Positions 23,701 through 34,824 of a stretch of DNA of 64,000 nt are shown here, piece after piece; the first letter of the stretch is position 1, and each line of letters begins with the position of its first letter. The stretch comes from Capsicum annuum (taxonomy: Eukaryota > Streptophyta > Magnoliopsida > Solanales > Solanaceae). Made by a program: the position numbers and the translations under genes. Where the stretch lies: positions 17,344,378 to 17,408,377 of the forward strand of contig NC_061121.1 in assembly GCF_002878395.1 (NCBI RefSeq), written 5' to 3'. The notes beneath the pieces were generated by a model. It ran no database searches. It worked only from the letters and a program-made list of their open reading frames with translations, and was not told where the DNA came from.

Positions 23701-24259
23701 ACTAGGGTTTTCATGAGTTTTTCCTACAATTTTACTATCAAAACTCAAAATTGTAAACTCATTCTCAAAGATAATATAGCTAAAAGTTTTCTTTTTCATC
23801 ATTAACTTAAAAACCTTTTTTTTAAATAACAAATATATATATTTTCTCGAACTCTGTTACCTATGAAGACAGAGAAAATGATTGATACAAGCAAGCATGA
23901 AGTTGAAACTAACACCTATATGGTTGAAAATGAGAAGAAAATCGATCTGTTGTGAAGGGTTGAGCAATTTATTGAGTAGTTATTATCTGTATTGTATTAT
24001 TGAGAGAGAAAAGAACAAGAACTTGAGATTTGAAATGATGAAACATTTTTCTGGCAAATAGATGATTTGTATGGGTTGATTTGTATTTTGAAAAAGAATA
24101 ACAAGTTTTGAAAATGTTAATTTGGTCCGAATTGATCTTATTTATTTTTTAAAATTATAAACAATATGCATTATTTTTAACCCTCTTATTATGCAATTGC
24201 CAAAAGACTCAATTAGTCTAACATATGAACTTAATTGAAATTATATAAAAATAAATGTT

Positions 24260-24480
24260 CAACCCTGTTGTAATAGATTAACCATCTGTTGTAAATTATC
24301 AATCAGATTAAGTTATTTGTTGTAATAGATTACCCATCTGTTATAAATTATCAAACATATTAAGTCATCTGTTGTGACAGATTACCAGTTTATTGTAAAT
24401 GATCAAATTGATTAAGTTATCTATTGTAACTGATTACCCATATGTTGTAAATTATTAAATAGGCTCTGTCATCTGTTGTA
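24260..24480. repeat. Motif cluster 8
   Basis: About four units of roughly 60 bp: CATCTGTTGTAAATTATC, AATCAGATTAAGTTAT, TGTTGTAATAGATTACC. It abuts the 173-bp repeat. Confidence 0.75.
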
Positions 24481-25045
24481 GTTGACCCTATAAGAACTCA
24501 CCCCTAAGCCTAGATTAATCAATTAAGGTATTAGTTAAACATATAAGGTAATAAGAATCGATTCAGCTTAGAATGATCGATCGACGACTCTGGTCGGGAG
24601 AAACGCAATATCGTCTCATCATACAATTGCCAAATGACTCAATTGAAGTTGTAGTTGACCATATGAGAATTCGTCCCTAGTCCTATATTAATCAATTAAG
24701 GTATTAGTTGAACATATGAGGTAATAAGAATCGATTCAGCTCATAGAGATCAATCGATGACTTTGGTGGGGAGCAACGCAATATCATCTCATCACGTAAT
24801 TGTCAAAAAACTCAATTAAAGTTGTAGTTTACCCTATGAGAACTCATCCCTAGTCCTAGCTTAATCAATTAAGGTATTAGTTGAACGTATGAGGTAATAA
24901 GAATCGATTCAGCTCAGAGTGATTGATCGATGACTCTGGTCGGGAGAAATGCAATACTGTCTCATCATGCAATTGCCAAAAGACTCAATTAAAGTTGTAG
25001 TTGACCCTATGAGAACTCGTCCCTAGTCCTAGATTAATCAATTAT
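24478..25045. repeat. 173-bp tandem repeat, 3 full units plus a partial
   Basis: Units begin with GTAGTTGACC(C) at 24478, 24651, 24824 and 24997, exactly 173 bp apart. Each contains AATCAATTAAGGTATTAG, GGTAATAAGAATCGATTCAG, a GATCGATCGA core, TCTGGTCGGGAG and TGCAATTGCCAAA. The flank ACATATGAACTTAATTGAAA occurs on both sides (24224, 25049), so the array expanded inside one ancestral segment. Confidence 0.92.
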
Positions 25046-25079
25046 TAGTTGAACATATGAACTTAATTGAAATTGTATA

Positions 25080-25260
25080 AGACAAATGTTCAATTTGTTG
25101 CAATAAATGTCTTTTTTGTCAGATATAATCAAACAGAATAAGTCATTTGTTGCAACATATTACTTATCTATTGTAAATTATCAAATACGCAATACCATCT
25201 ATTGCGACAGATGACCGAGCTTTGGAAATTTTCAAACAGAAATCGTCACCTGTGGCAAAG
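25080..25260. repeat. Motif cluster 9
   Basis: TTGTTGCAATAAATG, CATTTGTTGCAACATATTAC and CCATCTATTGCGACAGATG units. Confidence 0.65.
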
Positions 25261-26029
25261 TACGACTTAGACGTTTTAAGATTCTTTTTTAAAGCAATTT
25301 AGGTATTTCCTGTTCGAGATAGAAAAGATAAAATACTAAGACGGTAACAAATATTACTTGGATAACTCAAAAATCTCCTGAGTGAGTAGTCTTATCTGGT
25401 CTTTTCAATGTCACTATCTCCTCGTGCCCCTCAAAAGTTATTAATGAATATTTAAAACTCATAACTAGCATACTCTCTCCTTTATCCATAAAGTAAGACA
25501 ACTCATCTATCTCTCTTCTTTTCTTTATTCTCAATTCTCTTTCTTTTCTTTTTTTCTCTTCTTTCGGATGAGATCTTTTTGGATCTCAACTGATCAATAT
25601 CTTTTCTTGACTGAATCGGATGTTCTGATCTCTTTGCTTTTTTGACATTACAGGTATGATTCACTATTATTCTTTTCATCTCGTCTTCTTCTTTATATAT
25701 CATTTAAATTAGATATTTACATATGTTGCTATTAATAATTTATTCATTACCAGTTTCCTATTTATTGAGAAAATTGAAGAAAAGGTGACTTTTAAGTTTT
25801 GAATGAACAAGCCATTATTTTTATTAAAATATGTAAAAAAAGTCATCTGTTGGGAGAACTTAAAATGCCTTGTTGTCAGTATATTTTTTTTTATGTATTT
25901 TTTTTCTTACTTTGGTGATGTTGTTGGGGGAGTCGTGTTGGAATAGTGGTGTTTGTGCTGTTGATGGTGTTTGAATATATGGTTTTGTTTCTTTGTTGTT
26001 GATGTTGTTGTTGTTGTTGGTGTAACAGT

Positions 26030-26460
26030 TTCTTCAACTGTTGCAACTGATGAATCATATGTTGGAATAGACAGAGCAATTGTTTGAAAAAATCAAACCA
26101 GTAGCAAGGCTGGTTTGATTTATTCTAACAGATGATCCATCTATTGCAATATGTCATACATCTGTCGCAACAGATACCTCATCGATTGAAGATGGGTAAT
26201 CTGTTGCATCAGATTTGTCATCTGTTAATTCACTCAATTTTATGTTACCCTTTTGTACAAACGGAGCAACTATTTGAAGAAATCAAACTAGTATCAAGGC
26301 TGGCTTGATTTATTCCAATATATGACCCATCTGCTGTAATATGTCAGACATTTGTTGTAACAGATGCCTCATCGATTGAATAGATGAGTAATCTATTGCA
26401 TCAGATTGATCATCTATTGATTCACTCAATTTTATGTTACCCTTTTATAATGTTTTTTTT
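26030..26460. repeat. Motif cluster 10: ~195-bp segment duplicated in tandem
   Basis: Two copies starting near 26068 and 26263 share GAGCAA(T/C)TGTTTGAA-like start, AAGGCTGG(T/C)TTGATTTATT, the CATCTGTTGCAACAGAT motifs, CCTCATCGATTGAA and the end CACTCAATTTTATGTTACCC. Confidence 0.85.
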
Positions 26461-26559
26461 GTTCTTCTCTTGTTTGACATCAAATGTATTTTTCTTATTT
26501 GTAAATAAAAGGAAGTGAAACTGAATCCACTTTTGCCCAACCAATATTAAAGGCTAGAG

Positions 26560-29500
26560 TAAAGATGGGTTCGAAGGAATAAACTACTTGTAGATGGAAC
26601 CACTTCATATGTGGGAGGCATGTATAACTGATCAAGCTATTGTGAAAACACACATCCAATAAAATGATTTTGTGAATGTTTGTTCTTTACCTATTAGGCG
26701 TTAATCCTTTAAATAAGATATGGCATTTTACAGTTAAGATTGCTAGGTTCAAACTGGTAAGGCTGAGGGACCAAATAGGTGTAAGACCCCATAAATTTTC
26801 CTCGCTGTCTAAGCTTTTAAAGCAAGTCAAAAGAAGCCTTACATTTAGAGTTTTTAGCTAAGTGTTCAACACTTAGTTTATTTTGAGCCTTTAAACTTTG
26901 ATGATTTATTTTGTGACCTTCCCGACCTCCGTTTCTTGATTGTTTTTGTTAATACGGATAGGGCAAGTGAAAAGTACATATCGGGTGAGTTTCAAAATTT
27001 TTAGACGAACTTAAGGGCATGTTTGGTATGCCAAACCTGTAGCTTGGGGCGATTAGCCCGCGCCGACCAAGCTACTCCCCCGAAATAGGCGGGGTGCCGC
27101 CCAGGGTAGTCCTCTAAGCTAGGCAGGGCGCCGCCTTGGAAACTCCACCTGGGCAAAATTTCAGCCTCCTAGCCCAACTTATTAAGGGCAAAATGGGTAT
27201 TTCCCAACCCCCTTTCAGCTCTAACACGGGATTTAATCCCCAAATCACCAAAATACATGTTATTTCAACCAAATTGCTCTAGAACACACCTTAGGTTTTC
27301 AACCCAAAAATTAAGAGAACTAAAAATTTAACCGTCAGTTTTCAAAATTTCTTTGAGAATCGCAATCCCCAAATCGAGAGCTTCAAGAAGCACCCACCAA
27401 TTGTACGAATAGCATCCCAAGAGTAAGTATTCATTCAAAATTCATAATTCAATGTATGTGGGATTTGAACAAGAAATCTCATTTCATTTTTGTTCCCAAA
27501 GAATTAATTTTTATTAATGATTTCATGATTTCAAAATGGGGTTTTGCCTAAATTATCTTGTCTTGATGATTATGAATTTATGAGTTAATAAGTTTTGAAT
27601 TTCATGATTATCCTACTTAATTATGCTTTGAATTGAAAGTTTATATCATGAGTTGCACTCTTCTTTTAAGAATTTTTATTGTTGAATCATTTCAAGAATG
27701 ATGTTGAGCCTAAAGTGTTGTTGAGAATTGTCATGAGTTTAAATTGTGAATTTGAGCCCAAAGATTTAATAATGAGTTTCTAAGATCATGTTCCTAAAAA
27801 CTTTGATTTTATATCTATATCTATATCAAGAATGAGTTTGGATTGTCAAGAAGGCTATGACCTTAAGTTTTCCTCTAGCAAATTTCTTACCAAGATTTAA
27901 AGAAAATTTATGTTTTAAGTCCTAAGATAAGAAAGGAGTCCACATCATTTTGATTTTAAGCAAAGAGAAGCCTAGTTGGCATCCATTATACAGTCTTGTA
28001 CTATTTTAAGGTGGATTTTCTAAAAGTCCTTAGCTTAAGTATGGGAGTAATATTTAGCACCGAGTTGGGCTTGATTCCACGGTTTCATGCCCAAGAACTA
28101 CGAGCCACTATAGGTCTCTGATTTACCCCAAGTGGGTTAAGATAGTGATCACTAAAGCAAGGTTTAATTCTAATGGAAAGGTTAGAACAACTCTCCCCAA
28201 TGTGGGTAACACGTTGGAGTCCATGTAGCTCACATAGTTTATGTCGGTTAGAAGAAACTTTCACGTCCAAGTCCAAGTCCAAGTCAAACGTTTCCAAGTT
28301 CTCACAGTATTCCAAAGTCCTAAAGTGTCAAAAGTTTTATAGTTTTAAAGTTCCCAAGTCAAACCTAAGTTCCAAAGAGACAAAAGTTCTAAGTCCTTAA
28401 GTTTCTAAAGAGGTCTCCTATTTTCCCCAAGATAAAAGCAATAGTTTTGAAAGTTACTGCTTAAAGGTTTCTTTAGCTTACAAGTTTTGAGAATAAGAGG
28501 AGAATATAGATTTTAGCGCTAAGTATAATGACTCACAAGATTTAAAGATATGTTATACCTTACATGATTTCATATTTCAGTGTTTCATATTTATTCGAGC
28601 CATGTGAGTCATTTATATTAGCATGCATGATTTTGCAAAAGTTAATGATATTGTTTACTAATTGCATACACCCCCATATACTCAGTACATCCTCAAAGTA
28701 CTGATCCACATATACGTCTGTGTGCTACATTGTATCCTAATGTAGGTTCAGGTGTTCAGTATCAACAGTGTTAGTGATCTCCGAGTGCCTTGTCTATATT
28801 TCCACAGTGGTGAGTCCTCATGGTTCGAGGAACTATTTTCTATATTTTTAGTATTATTAGTAACTGATTTTGTTGATTTCAGTTCGAGTCAGTTGGGGAT
28901 CTGTCCCAATGGCTCTCTAGTTCTTGAGTAGTAGAGGCTTTGTCAGACTAGACTATCAGTATGTTTAGACTTTTAGTATTTTGACTGTTCAGACAAGTAT
29001 TCCCTCATATTCCAATATGATCATAATATGACATGATTCTTTGTTATGATATAATTAGCATTGAAGTAAGTGTTAGAGATAATAGCAGGCTCAAAGGGTT
29101 AGCTTGGGGCTACTTGTAGCTTTAAGCACCGTGTGATGCCTCGGGATGAGATTTCAGGGCGTTACAGTAGTGGTGTCAATACCCTGTTACAATTTAATGG
29201 CGGTTTATGCTCATGTTTTTGTGTATAAGTTTGGGGAATGATTTAAGTTTTTGGCGGCAGTTTAAATATCTAATAGTGATTGGACTGATTTAATGGCGCA
29301 ATGGACTTCTAGAAAAGACTCTTAAGCCTCGCACTGCAGCAAACAATGATGTAACCAATAGAAATTCCCATGATCCAAATTTATATGGATGGATTACTGG
29401 AGGATACTATTATATAACAAAAGGTATTTGGGAGAATACCTGTGCAGGAAGGGGGAGGTTGAGAAGGAAATATATCATTTCAAACATTGTTTAAGAAGAA

Positions 29501-30900
29501 ACACATAGTAGGAAGGAAAATGTAGCAAAATTGGCTGATGAAATTGACATGAAAAATAAAAAAATTGGATGAGCTGCGAATGTGAAAGTGTATTAAAAAA
29601 TGAAAATCCATTAGTCGTTGAAGAAAAAGAAGAATGGTCAAGAGGACTGGAGCTGGTTGCTTTGCTAGAGACTGCAGCTAGTGAGCGTGGCCTCAATGAA
29701 GACCCACAAAGTGCAGGACCAGAACTATAAGGAAGCAGCTTCGCAAGCACGGAATGTGGTAAGATTGTTGATCAGAATTAAAAATTGAACCAACTACTCT
29801 TGAGTTAAAAATACGGGATCAAGCAAAAGTGGCAATTTCTCAAGTTAAACTTGTATCCCATGGCTCCTTTTTATGGCTCTGGTCAGGTCAAAGGCAGTGG
29901 ACACAGCAAGGCATGGGATTTATGCCCAACTTCAAGCCTTTTTATTTCTACTACCATTGACCTGGTCATAGCCACAAACAGAAGCCATGGCATGCAAGTT
30001 AGTCTTCAGAAATTGACGTCTTGGCTTTCCTTATTTTTAATTCAGGAGTTGTTGGTTCAGGTTTCAATTCTGACCGACAATCTTATCAATTTCCTGTGCT
30101 CGCGAAGCTTCTTCCTTAGAGTTCTGGTCCTGCATTTTGTGGGTCTTCATTAAGGCCACACTCGCTAGTTGCAGTCTCTAGAAAAGTGTCCAGCTCCAGT
30201 TCTGTCGACCATTCTTTTTTTCTTCAAAGACTAACGGATTTTTATATTTGGATACACTTCCATAATTGAAGCTCATTCAGTTTTTTTGTTTCTCATTCAA
30301 TTTCATTGGCCAGATTCGCTAGAAGTTCCTTACTTGCTTCCATGTGTTTCCTCTTAAATAAAGTTTGAGATGATAAATATCCTTCTCCGTCTCCCCCTTT
30401 CCATACATGTATTCTCCCAAGCACCTTCTATGTACAATAGTCTCCTCCAGTAACCCATCTATATAAATTTGGCCAGGAGAATTTCTATTGGTTCTATCAT
30501 TGTTTGCTGTAGTGCGAGGTGCCTTTCAAGAAGTCCATTGCGCCATTAAAATCAGTCCAATCACTATTGGATATTTACACTCCGCCAAAAACTTAAACTA
30601 TTTTCAAACTTGACACAGAAACATGAGCATAAACCGTCATTAAATTATAACAGGGTATCGATACCACCGTATTAGAACCCTTCGGTCTTATCAATTCGCA
30701 CCTATCAAACTAAACTGTACAATGTAAGATCTTATTTGAAAGATCAGTATCTAATTGGTATAAAACTTCATTCACAAAATTATTGCACTTTATGTGTGTC
30801 TGTCACTGTAGCCTGATCAATAATACATAACTCCCACGTATGAAAATGGATCCATCATTCTGCACGCACTTTATTCTTTTTACCCTATTAAGACATGTCA
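26560..30900. repeat. Large fold-back (inverted repeat), arms about 0.95 kb
   Basis: Right arm about 29955-30900 is the inverted counterpart of the left arm 29167-29893 plus, beyond the LTR at 26780-29166, 26560-26779. Matching landmarks: AATGGCGGTTTATGCTCATG (29200) with the inverse of CATGAGCATAAACCGTCATT (30622); GTGATTGGACTGATTT with AATCAGTCCAATCACT; GGAGCTGG and ACCAGAACT with their inverses near 30190 and 30120; and CATATGTGGGAGGCATGTAT (26608) with the inverse of ATACATAACTCCCACGTATG (30823). Loop is about 60 bp. The two arms differ by scattered substitutions and small indels. A decayed frame EEWSRGLELVALLETAASER and GLNEDPQSAGPEL on the left arm may be captured coding sequence, unrecognised. 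Confidence 0.85.
26780..29166 (+). mobile_element. Single LTR of a Ty3/gypsy chromovirus-type retrotransposon (2387 bp)
   Basis: Begins TGTAAGACCCC and ends GGGCGTTACA (5' TG, 3' CA). The interior has CCCCATATACTCAGTACATC and CTCAAAGTACTGATCCACAT followed by ACATTGTATCCTAATGTAGG, typical of Del/Tekay LTRs. No second LTR, gag or pol is present. Flanks ATAGG and GTAGT agree in only 3 of 5 bases, yet the uninterrupted right arm of the surrounding fold-back shows that this piece was inserted into the left arm. Best read as an old solo LTR. Confidence 0.75.
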
Positions 30901-30934
30901 GATAGTGTTATTTATTTATTTGTACGTAAAACAG

Positions 30935-31275
30935 CTGATGAATCGAATTCTTCATCTATTACAACTGATGAATCATCTATAAAAATAAATCAAAACATCT
31001 CCTTCAATAGATGGTCCATCTATTACAACAGATAATCCATATGTTACATCAAATGGTAAATCTATTGTGACAGACCATCTGTTGCGAAAAAATCAAAATA
31101 TATCTTTCAATAGATGGTCCTTCTGTTGCTACAGATAATCTATATATTGCAACAGATATTGCAGAAGATGGTAAATCTATCACGACAGACCATCTTTTGA
31201 CATACAGACCATCTATTACAATAGATGGTAAATTTTTTGTGACAGATGGACGATCTGTTGCAATAGCTAAATAAT
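30935..31275. repeat. Motif cluster 11
   Basis: ATAGATGGTCCATCTATTAC, TTGCAACAGATATTGC, GACAGATGGACGATCTGTTG; borders the outer right end of the fold-back. Confidence 0.75.
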
Positions 31276-31444
31276 AATGGTTGTTATCACGTGTTAACGA
31301 TTTTGAAAAGGTGAGAAGTATTAGTATTAATGTAAAAGAAAAAATTATGACTTTTCACAAAAAATAAAATGCCAGCAGTTTGAATGTAATTAATACAATG
31401 AAGCTGAATAGTCGTGCCTTTTGGCCTGACATATCCAGATTCAA

Positions 31445-31793
31445 TCCTCTATAAATATGTCCTTCCTTAATCTTTATTTTACTCCACTTTAACCACTTCT
31501 CTTCAAAGAGCATATTCCTTTCTCGTTAAGGTAAGTTTTTTCTGTGTAAATCTAACAGTTGGTAGTATACATTGTATTACATTTCAACTTTTTTACTTTT
31601 GTGTCTTACATTTTTTGTCAATTCATGCGTGTTCTTGATATAGCTGATCCTGTTTGAGACAGTGCTATTCTACACAATACAATGTGGGAACTTCAGAGGT
31701 AGGTTAATGACTTGCAGAGAGAGTTGGTCCCATGAGAGTGATGATATTCAGAGAGATGCAGAGGCTGATGAGGGCCTTGCTGCTCCGAGTTGA
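31445..31793 (+). pseudogene. Small decayed gene with a TATA-like leader
   Basis: CCTCTATAAATATG at about 31449 resembles a TATA box. A leader ending CTCGTTAAG is followed by GTAAGTTT (donor, 31530). Downstream TADPV-like ADPV, stop, DSAILHNTMWELQR, stop, VNDLQRELVP, stop, and in another frame SDDIQRDAEADEGLAAPS then a stop. It looks like a short coiled-coil/acidic protein that accompanies solanaceous MULEs, now broken. Low certainty. Confidence 0.3.
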
Positions 31794-32074
31794 TTGACCG
31801 ACTGTCATTTATGATGATGATGATAACAATAATTAGAATTAGATTTTTTTTAACGTATGTATTTTAATTTTTCTATATTGGATCTATACCTAATGTATTT
31901 TATTTTTTGTTTAATGAAAAATTTATTTTTAGTCGACTTTGGCTTTTTAATTCTTATTTAATTTTCATTCTGTCTATTTGTTCTAAATATAAATACATGT
32001 TAACATGCCGACGGTTGGAGGCCAGGAGCAATTTTGAATCCAGTAGCAATAGCAATTTTGGCTTTTGAGTTCTT

Positions 32075-32265
32075 TCAACAGATGGACCATGTGTTGGAAC
32101 AGATTGGTCGTCAGTTAGGTTTCTGTCAATAGATTATCCATCTGTTGCGATAGATTTATCATTTGTTTGAGAAAAACATTCCAGTTTGATGGAACTGTGT
32201 TGTGTTATTCTAGCTAGTGTCCATCTGTTGCCACAGATGGGTAATCTGTTGAAAATAATTATGGT
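32075..32265. repeat. Motif cluster 12
   Basis: CAACAGATGGACCATGTGTT, ATTATCCATCTGTTGCGATA, GCCACAGATGGGTAATCTGT just 3' of the transposase pseudogene. Confidence 0.65.
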
Positions 32266-32330
32266 CTGTTGTATTTTTAGTTTATATTTTGCCTCTTTTT
32301 GTTGATGTACAAGTTATTAAAAAAGATATT

Positions 32331-34740
32331 TTATATATAATAAATGATAATATTACGTTCACAACAACAAGTTACATATATAAAAGTCCACAACAAACAA
32401 CAACACAAATTTTTGCAATTGCAACGATCATGGTGGATTACGATCCGGGCATGAGTTCTTTTGTTGCCAACGTGCTTACATACGGAGCACTTATTTCTTC
32501 TTAATAAAAATAATTCTCCTACTCCACGCCTCCTCTTATATGGATTTCTTCCCGATTTGATGGTGCCTGGGTCAATATATGGAGGAGTATTAATCTCCCT
32601 AAAAGCTCTACAGGAACAACCCAAGATTCTTTGAGAGGCACCGGAGTAATATGCCCACTATATATCATTTCATATTTTTCCAACAAATAATATTGAGAGG
32701 AGTGCTCATAAACTTTAGGTCCATATTTTGGACCATATTGAGCTCGAAGCACTGCCATAGCATGTGGACAAGGTATTTTGTCCAAGTCAAAAACTTTGCA
32801 CGTACAAGATCTTGTTTGAAGATCGACTGTGGCAACATCACCGTGATTGGTGATACTGAATTTGTAATCTACTATTTTATGAGATAATAACCTATTCCCC
32901 AAACTGATGTTCATTGATATTATTTGTTCGATTTCTATAACAAATGGGGTTCCTCTTGGGCCTTCGAACTGCACACGTCTTTCGTTAAAAAATTGGCCAT
33001 ACTTCTTGTTTATTATTTCAAACATAGCCTTGATGGGAAATTCTCTTTCATCGCCAAATAATGAATTCACCGATTCAGCTATGTTTGATGTCATAATATT
33101 GTGCCTATACAAAAGAATCACTTAGTACGACATCATACTAAACTTATAACTTAAACAAGACATTAAATTCATAAGATTGTACCTATCTGCCGGACAGAAT
33201 GCCCGGCTCTATCTCTCGAAACCGACACATACAAGAAGTTCTGCTACCATGAGATTCACATCCGTTATTTGATTGAAATGGTCTAAAAACTCCTCTCTAC
33301 TATATGTTTTAGCTGCTCTATAAAAAAGGGGTCACGACCCTTTTATTGTGATAGTTGGTCTGAATGTTCTCTGTAAGATGCCTGATGCAACAACCAAAGT
33401 AAGTTGAAGTGAAGAAAATTGAACCCATCTATGGAATACTTGGATACCTATCCAAAATAAAACACAACTCTCAGTATCTTTGACGCAACTTCGTAGTTGT
33501 TCAAAAAAAATCCATAAGAGGCATCACATTCCTTGTCCGCTACACAAAAAATGATAGAAAAGATGTGATTCTCCGCATCCTGCACATCCTGTGCCACCAC
33601 CGCTAGCAGAATTCCATTGTACCTGCTCCTCAAGAAGGTACCGTCGACGGCTATGCCTTTTCTCAAATGTCAAAAACCTTTAATCCAAGCACCATAGGAT
33701 ACAAAAAAGTACTTGAACCTTTCATTTTCATCAATATGTAATGTCATCTTACTTTCGGGATTTGTGGACTCAATCATGTAATGGTAGGCATCCAGGACTG
33801 CATACCCATGCTTGTGTGTCCCCTTAACCAAGTCCTGGAAATCTCCATGACCGTATATATCTTTCAATAACTGACCAGTATACCCAATTTCGTAAGGAGT
33901 TGATTGGCCATAACCCTTGTAGAATGGCCTTTGCCTTCGCCGAAACAACTCTTGAAATATTCACCGAGGACCTTTGCCGTGGCATGAGGATTTTAGCCTG
34001 AGATGTGCTCCAAACCATATGTGTGATGCTTTTCATATTTATGAATGACGAATCCTTCAAAATTTACTTACGTACTTCACCACTCTCAACCACCACTTGC
34101 AGTTCGTATTAGCACATTTGTAGCCAAAGACACTACTCGAATTAATCACCTTCTTTATTTTGAAATAATTTTTCAAGTAAGAAATAAACAAAGTGGTAGA
34201 TAGTTCATTCTTGTTCTTGAATGAGATTTCTTTGAAAAAGTCAATCCCGTCGTCTTGAAGATTGCCAGGCTGTGTTGATCGAAAAGAACTGCCTACCGTA
34301 TTGGTCACATCAACGGGCGTAGGTGTTTGATCATCATCTAGAATATTTATGTCTATATCATCCAACATATCATCAAAGATGTCTTTTTGTTGTTGTTCTT
34401 CTACGTTCTGGTTCTTATTGTCTCTCGTCTTTTCAACCACGTACAACCTTAACATTGGCCTGAATTAATCACTAAGATAAGCATGCAACCGAACCTGATC
34501 GGTTATCTTGAAAGGCAGTACCCTCTGATTTTCAAAAAAACTGTACATGTAGATGATAACGAGTTCTTCTGGTTGACAATTTAATCTATAATAGCTGATG
34601 ATTAAGTTCACAAAATCATCATACAAAACATCACTTTGGACTGTCATAGCTATCGTCTCTAGCATTTCACCCTCTTTCCAACGCCATACATATGATTGCT
34701 CTTCTCGATTCATTGACCATGACAATCCACCCTTATTGTT
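32331..34740 (-). pseudogene. MULE (Mutator-like) transposase, broken
   Basis: In order: N-terminal REEQSYVWRWKEGEM region (34725-34465); acidic linker, then the MuDR-type DNA-binding/zinc segment FKNKNELSTTLFISYLKNYF and YKCANTNCKWWLRVVKY (34455-34057); core YGQSTPYEIGYTGQLLKDIY and MRKGIAVDGTFLRSRYNGIL with VAQDVQDAENHIFSI (33948-33448), where DGTF carries the first DDE aspartate; CIRHLTENIQTNYHNKRV (33370); TSNIAESVNSLF and the SWIM finger CTCKVFDLDKIPCPHAMAVL (33121-32519); finally, in a third frame, a knuckle CSVCKHVGNKRTHARI (32430). A stop at 34462, a stop near 33215 and at least three frame changes disable it. SWIM and knuckle placement is standard for plant MULE transposases. The likely source of the neighbouring motif arrays, by inference only. 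Confidence 0.85.
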
Positions 34741-34824
34741 ATTGATCCCTCTATTAGTGGTACCTAACTAAAGTCATTTGTTAAAAAAAAGTTAATAGCG
34801 ATTTCATAGTGCCGTAAATGAATC

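Larger units (their letters stand above)
12739..24130. mobile_element. MULE-type block B1 (boundaries approximate)
   Basis: The outer zone at 12850-12905, read on the minus strand (GGGTAGATTTGTAATTCTGG, then GAAAGTTTTAAAAATATTAG), resembles 24065-24125 on the plus strand (GGGTTGATTTGTATTTTG, then AACAAGTTTTGAAAATGTTA), as diverged inverted ends would. The sequence at 12739 (GAGAAAATTGAACGAAAA) recurs at about 25768, hinting that a second related element starts there. Between lie two Ulp1/DUF1985 genes and motif clusters. No target-site duplication could be fixed. Confidence 0.4.

Noticed and set aside
23581..23832. Glycine-rich protein GVGGRGRGVGGVVV
   Set aside because: Antisense of a CCACCA low-complexity run ahead of the Ulp1 pseudogene.
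29475..29750. Signal-peptide-like minus-strand frame MLAKLLPYSSGPALCG
   Set aside because: Lies in the fold-back arm; the opposite strand has the better protein-like reading (LVALLETAASERG) and the frame is not kept in the other arm.
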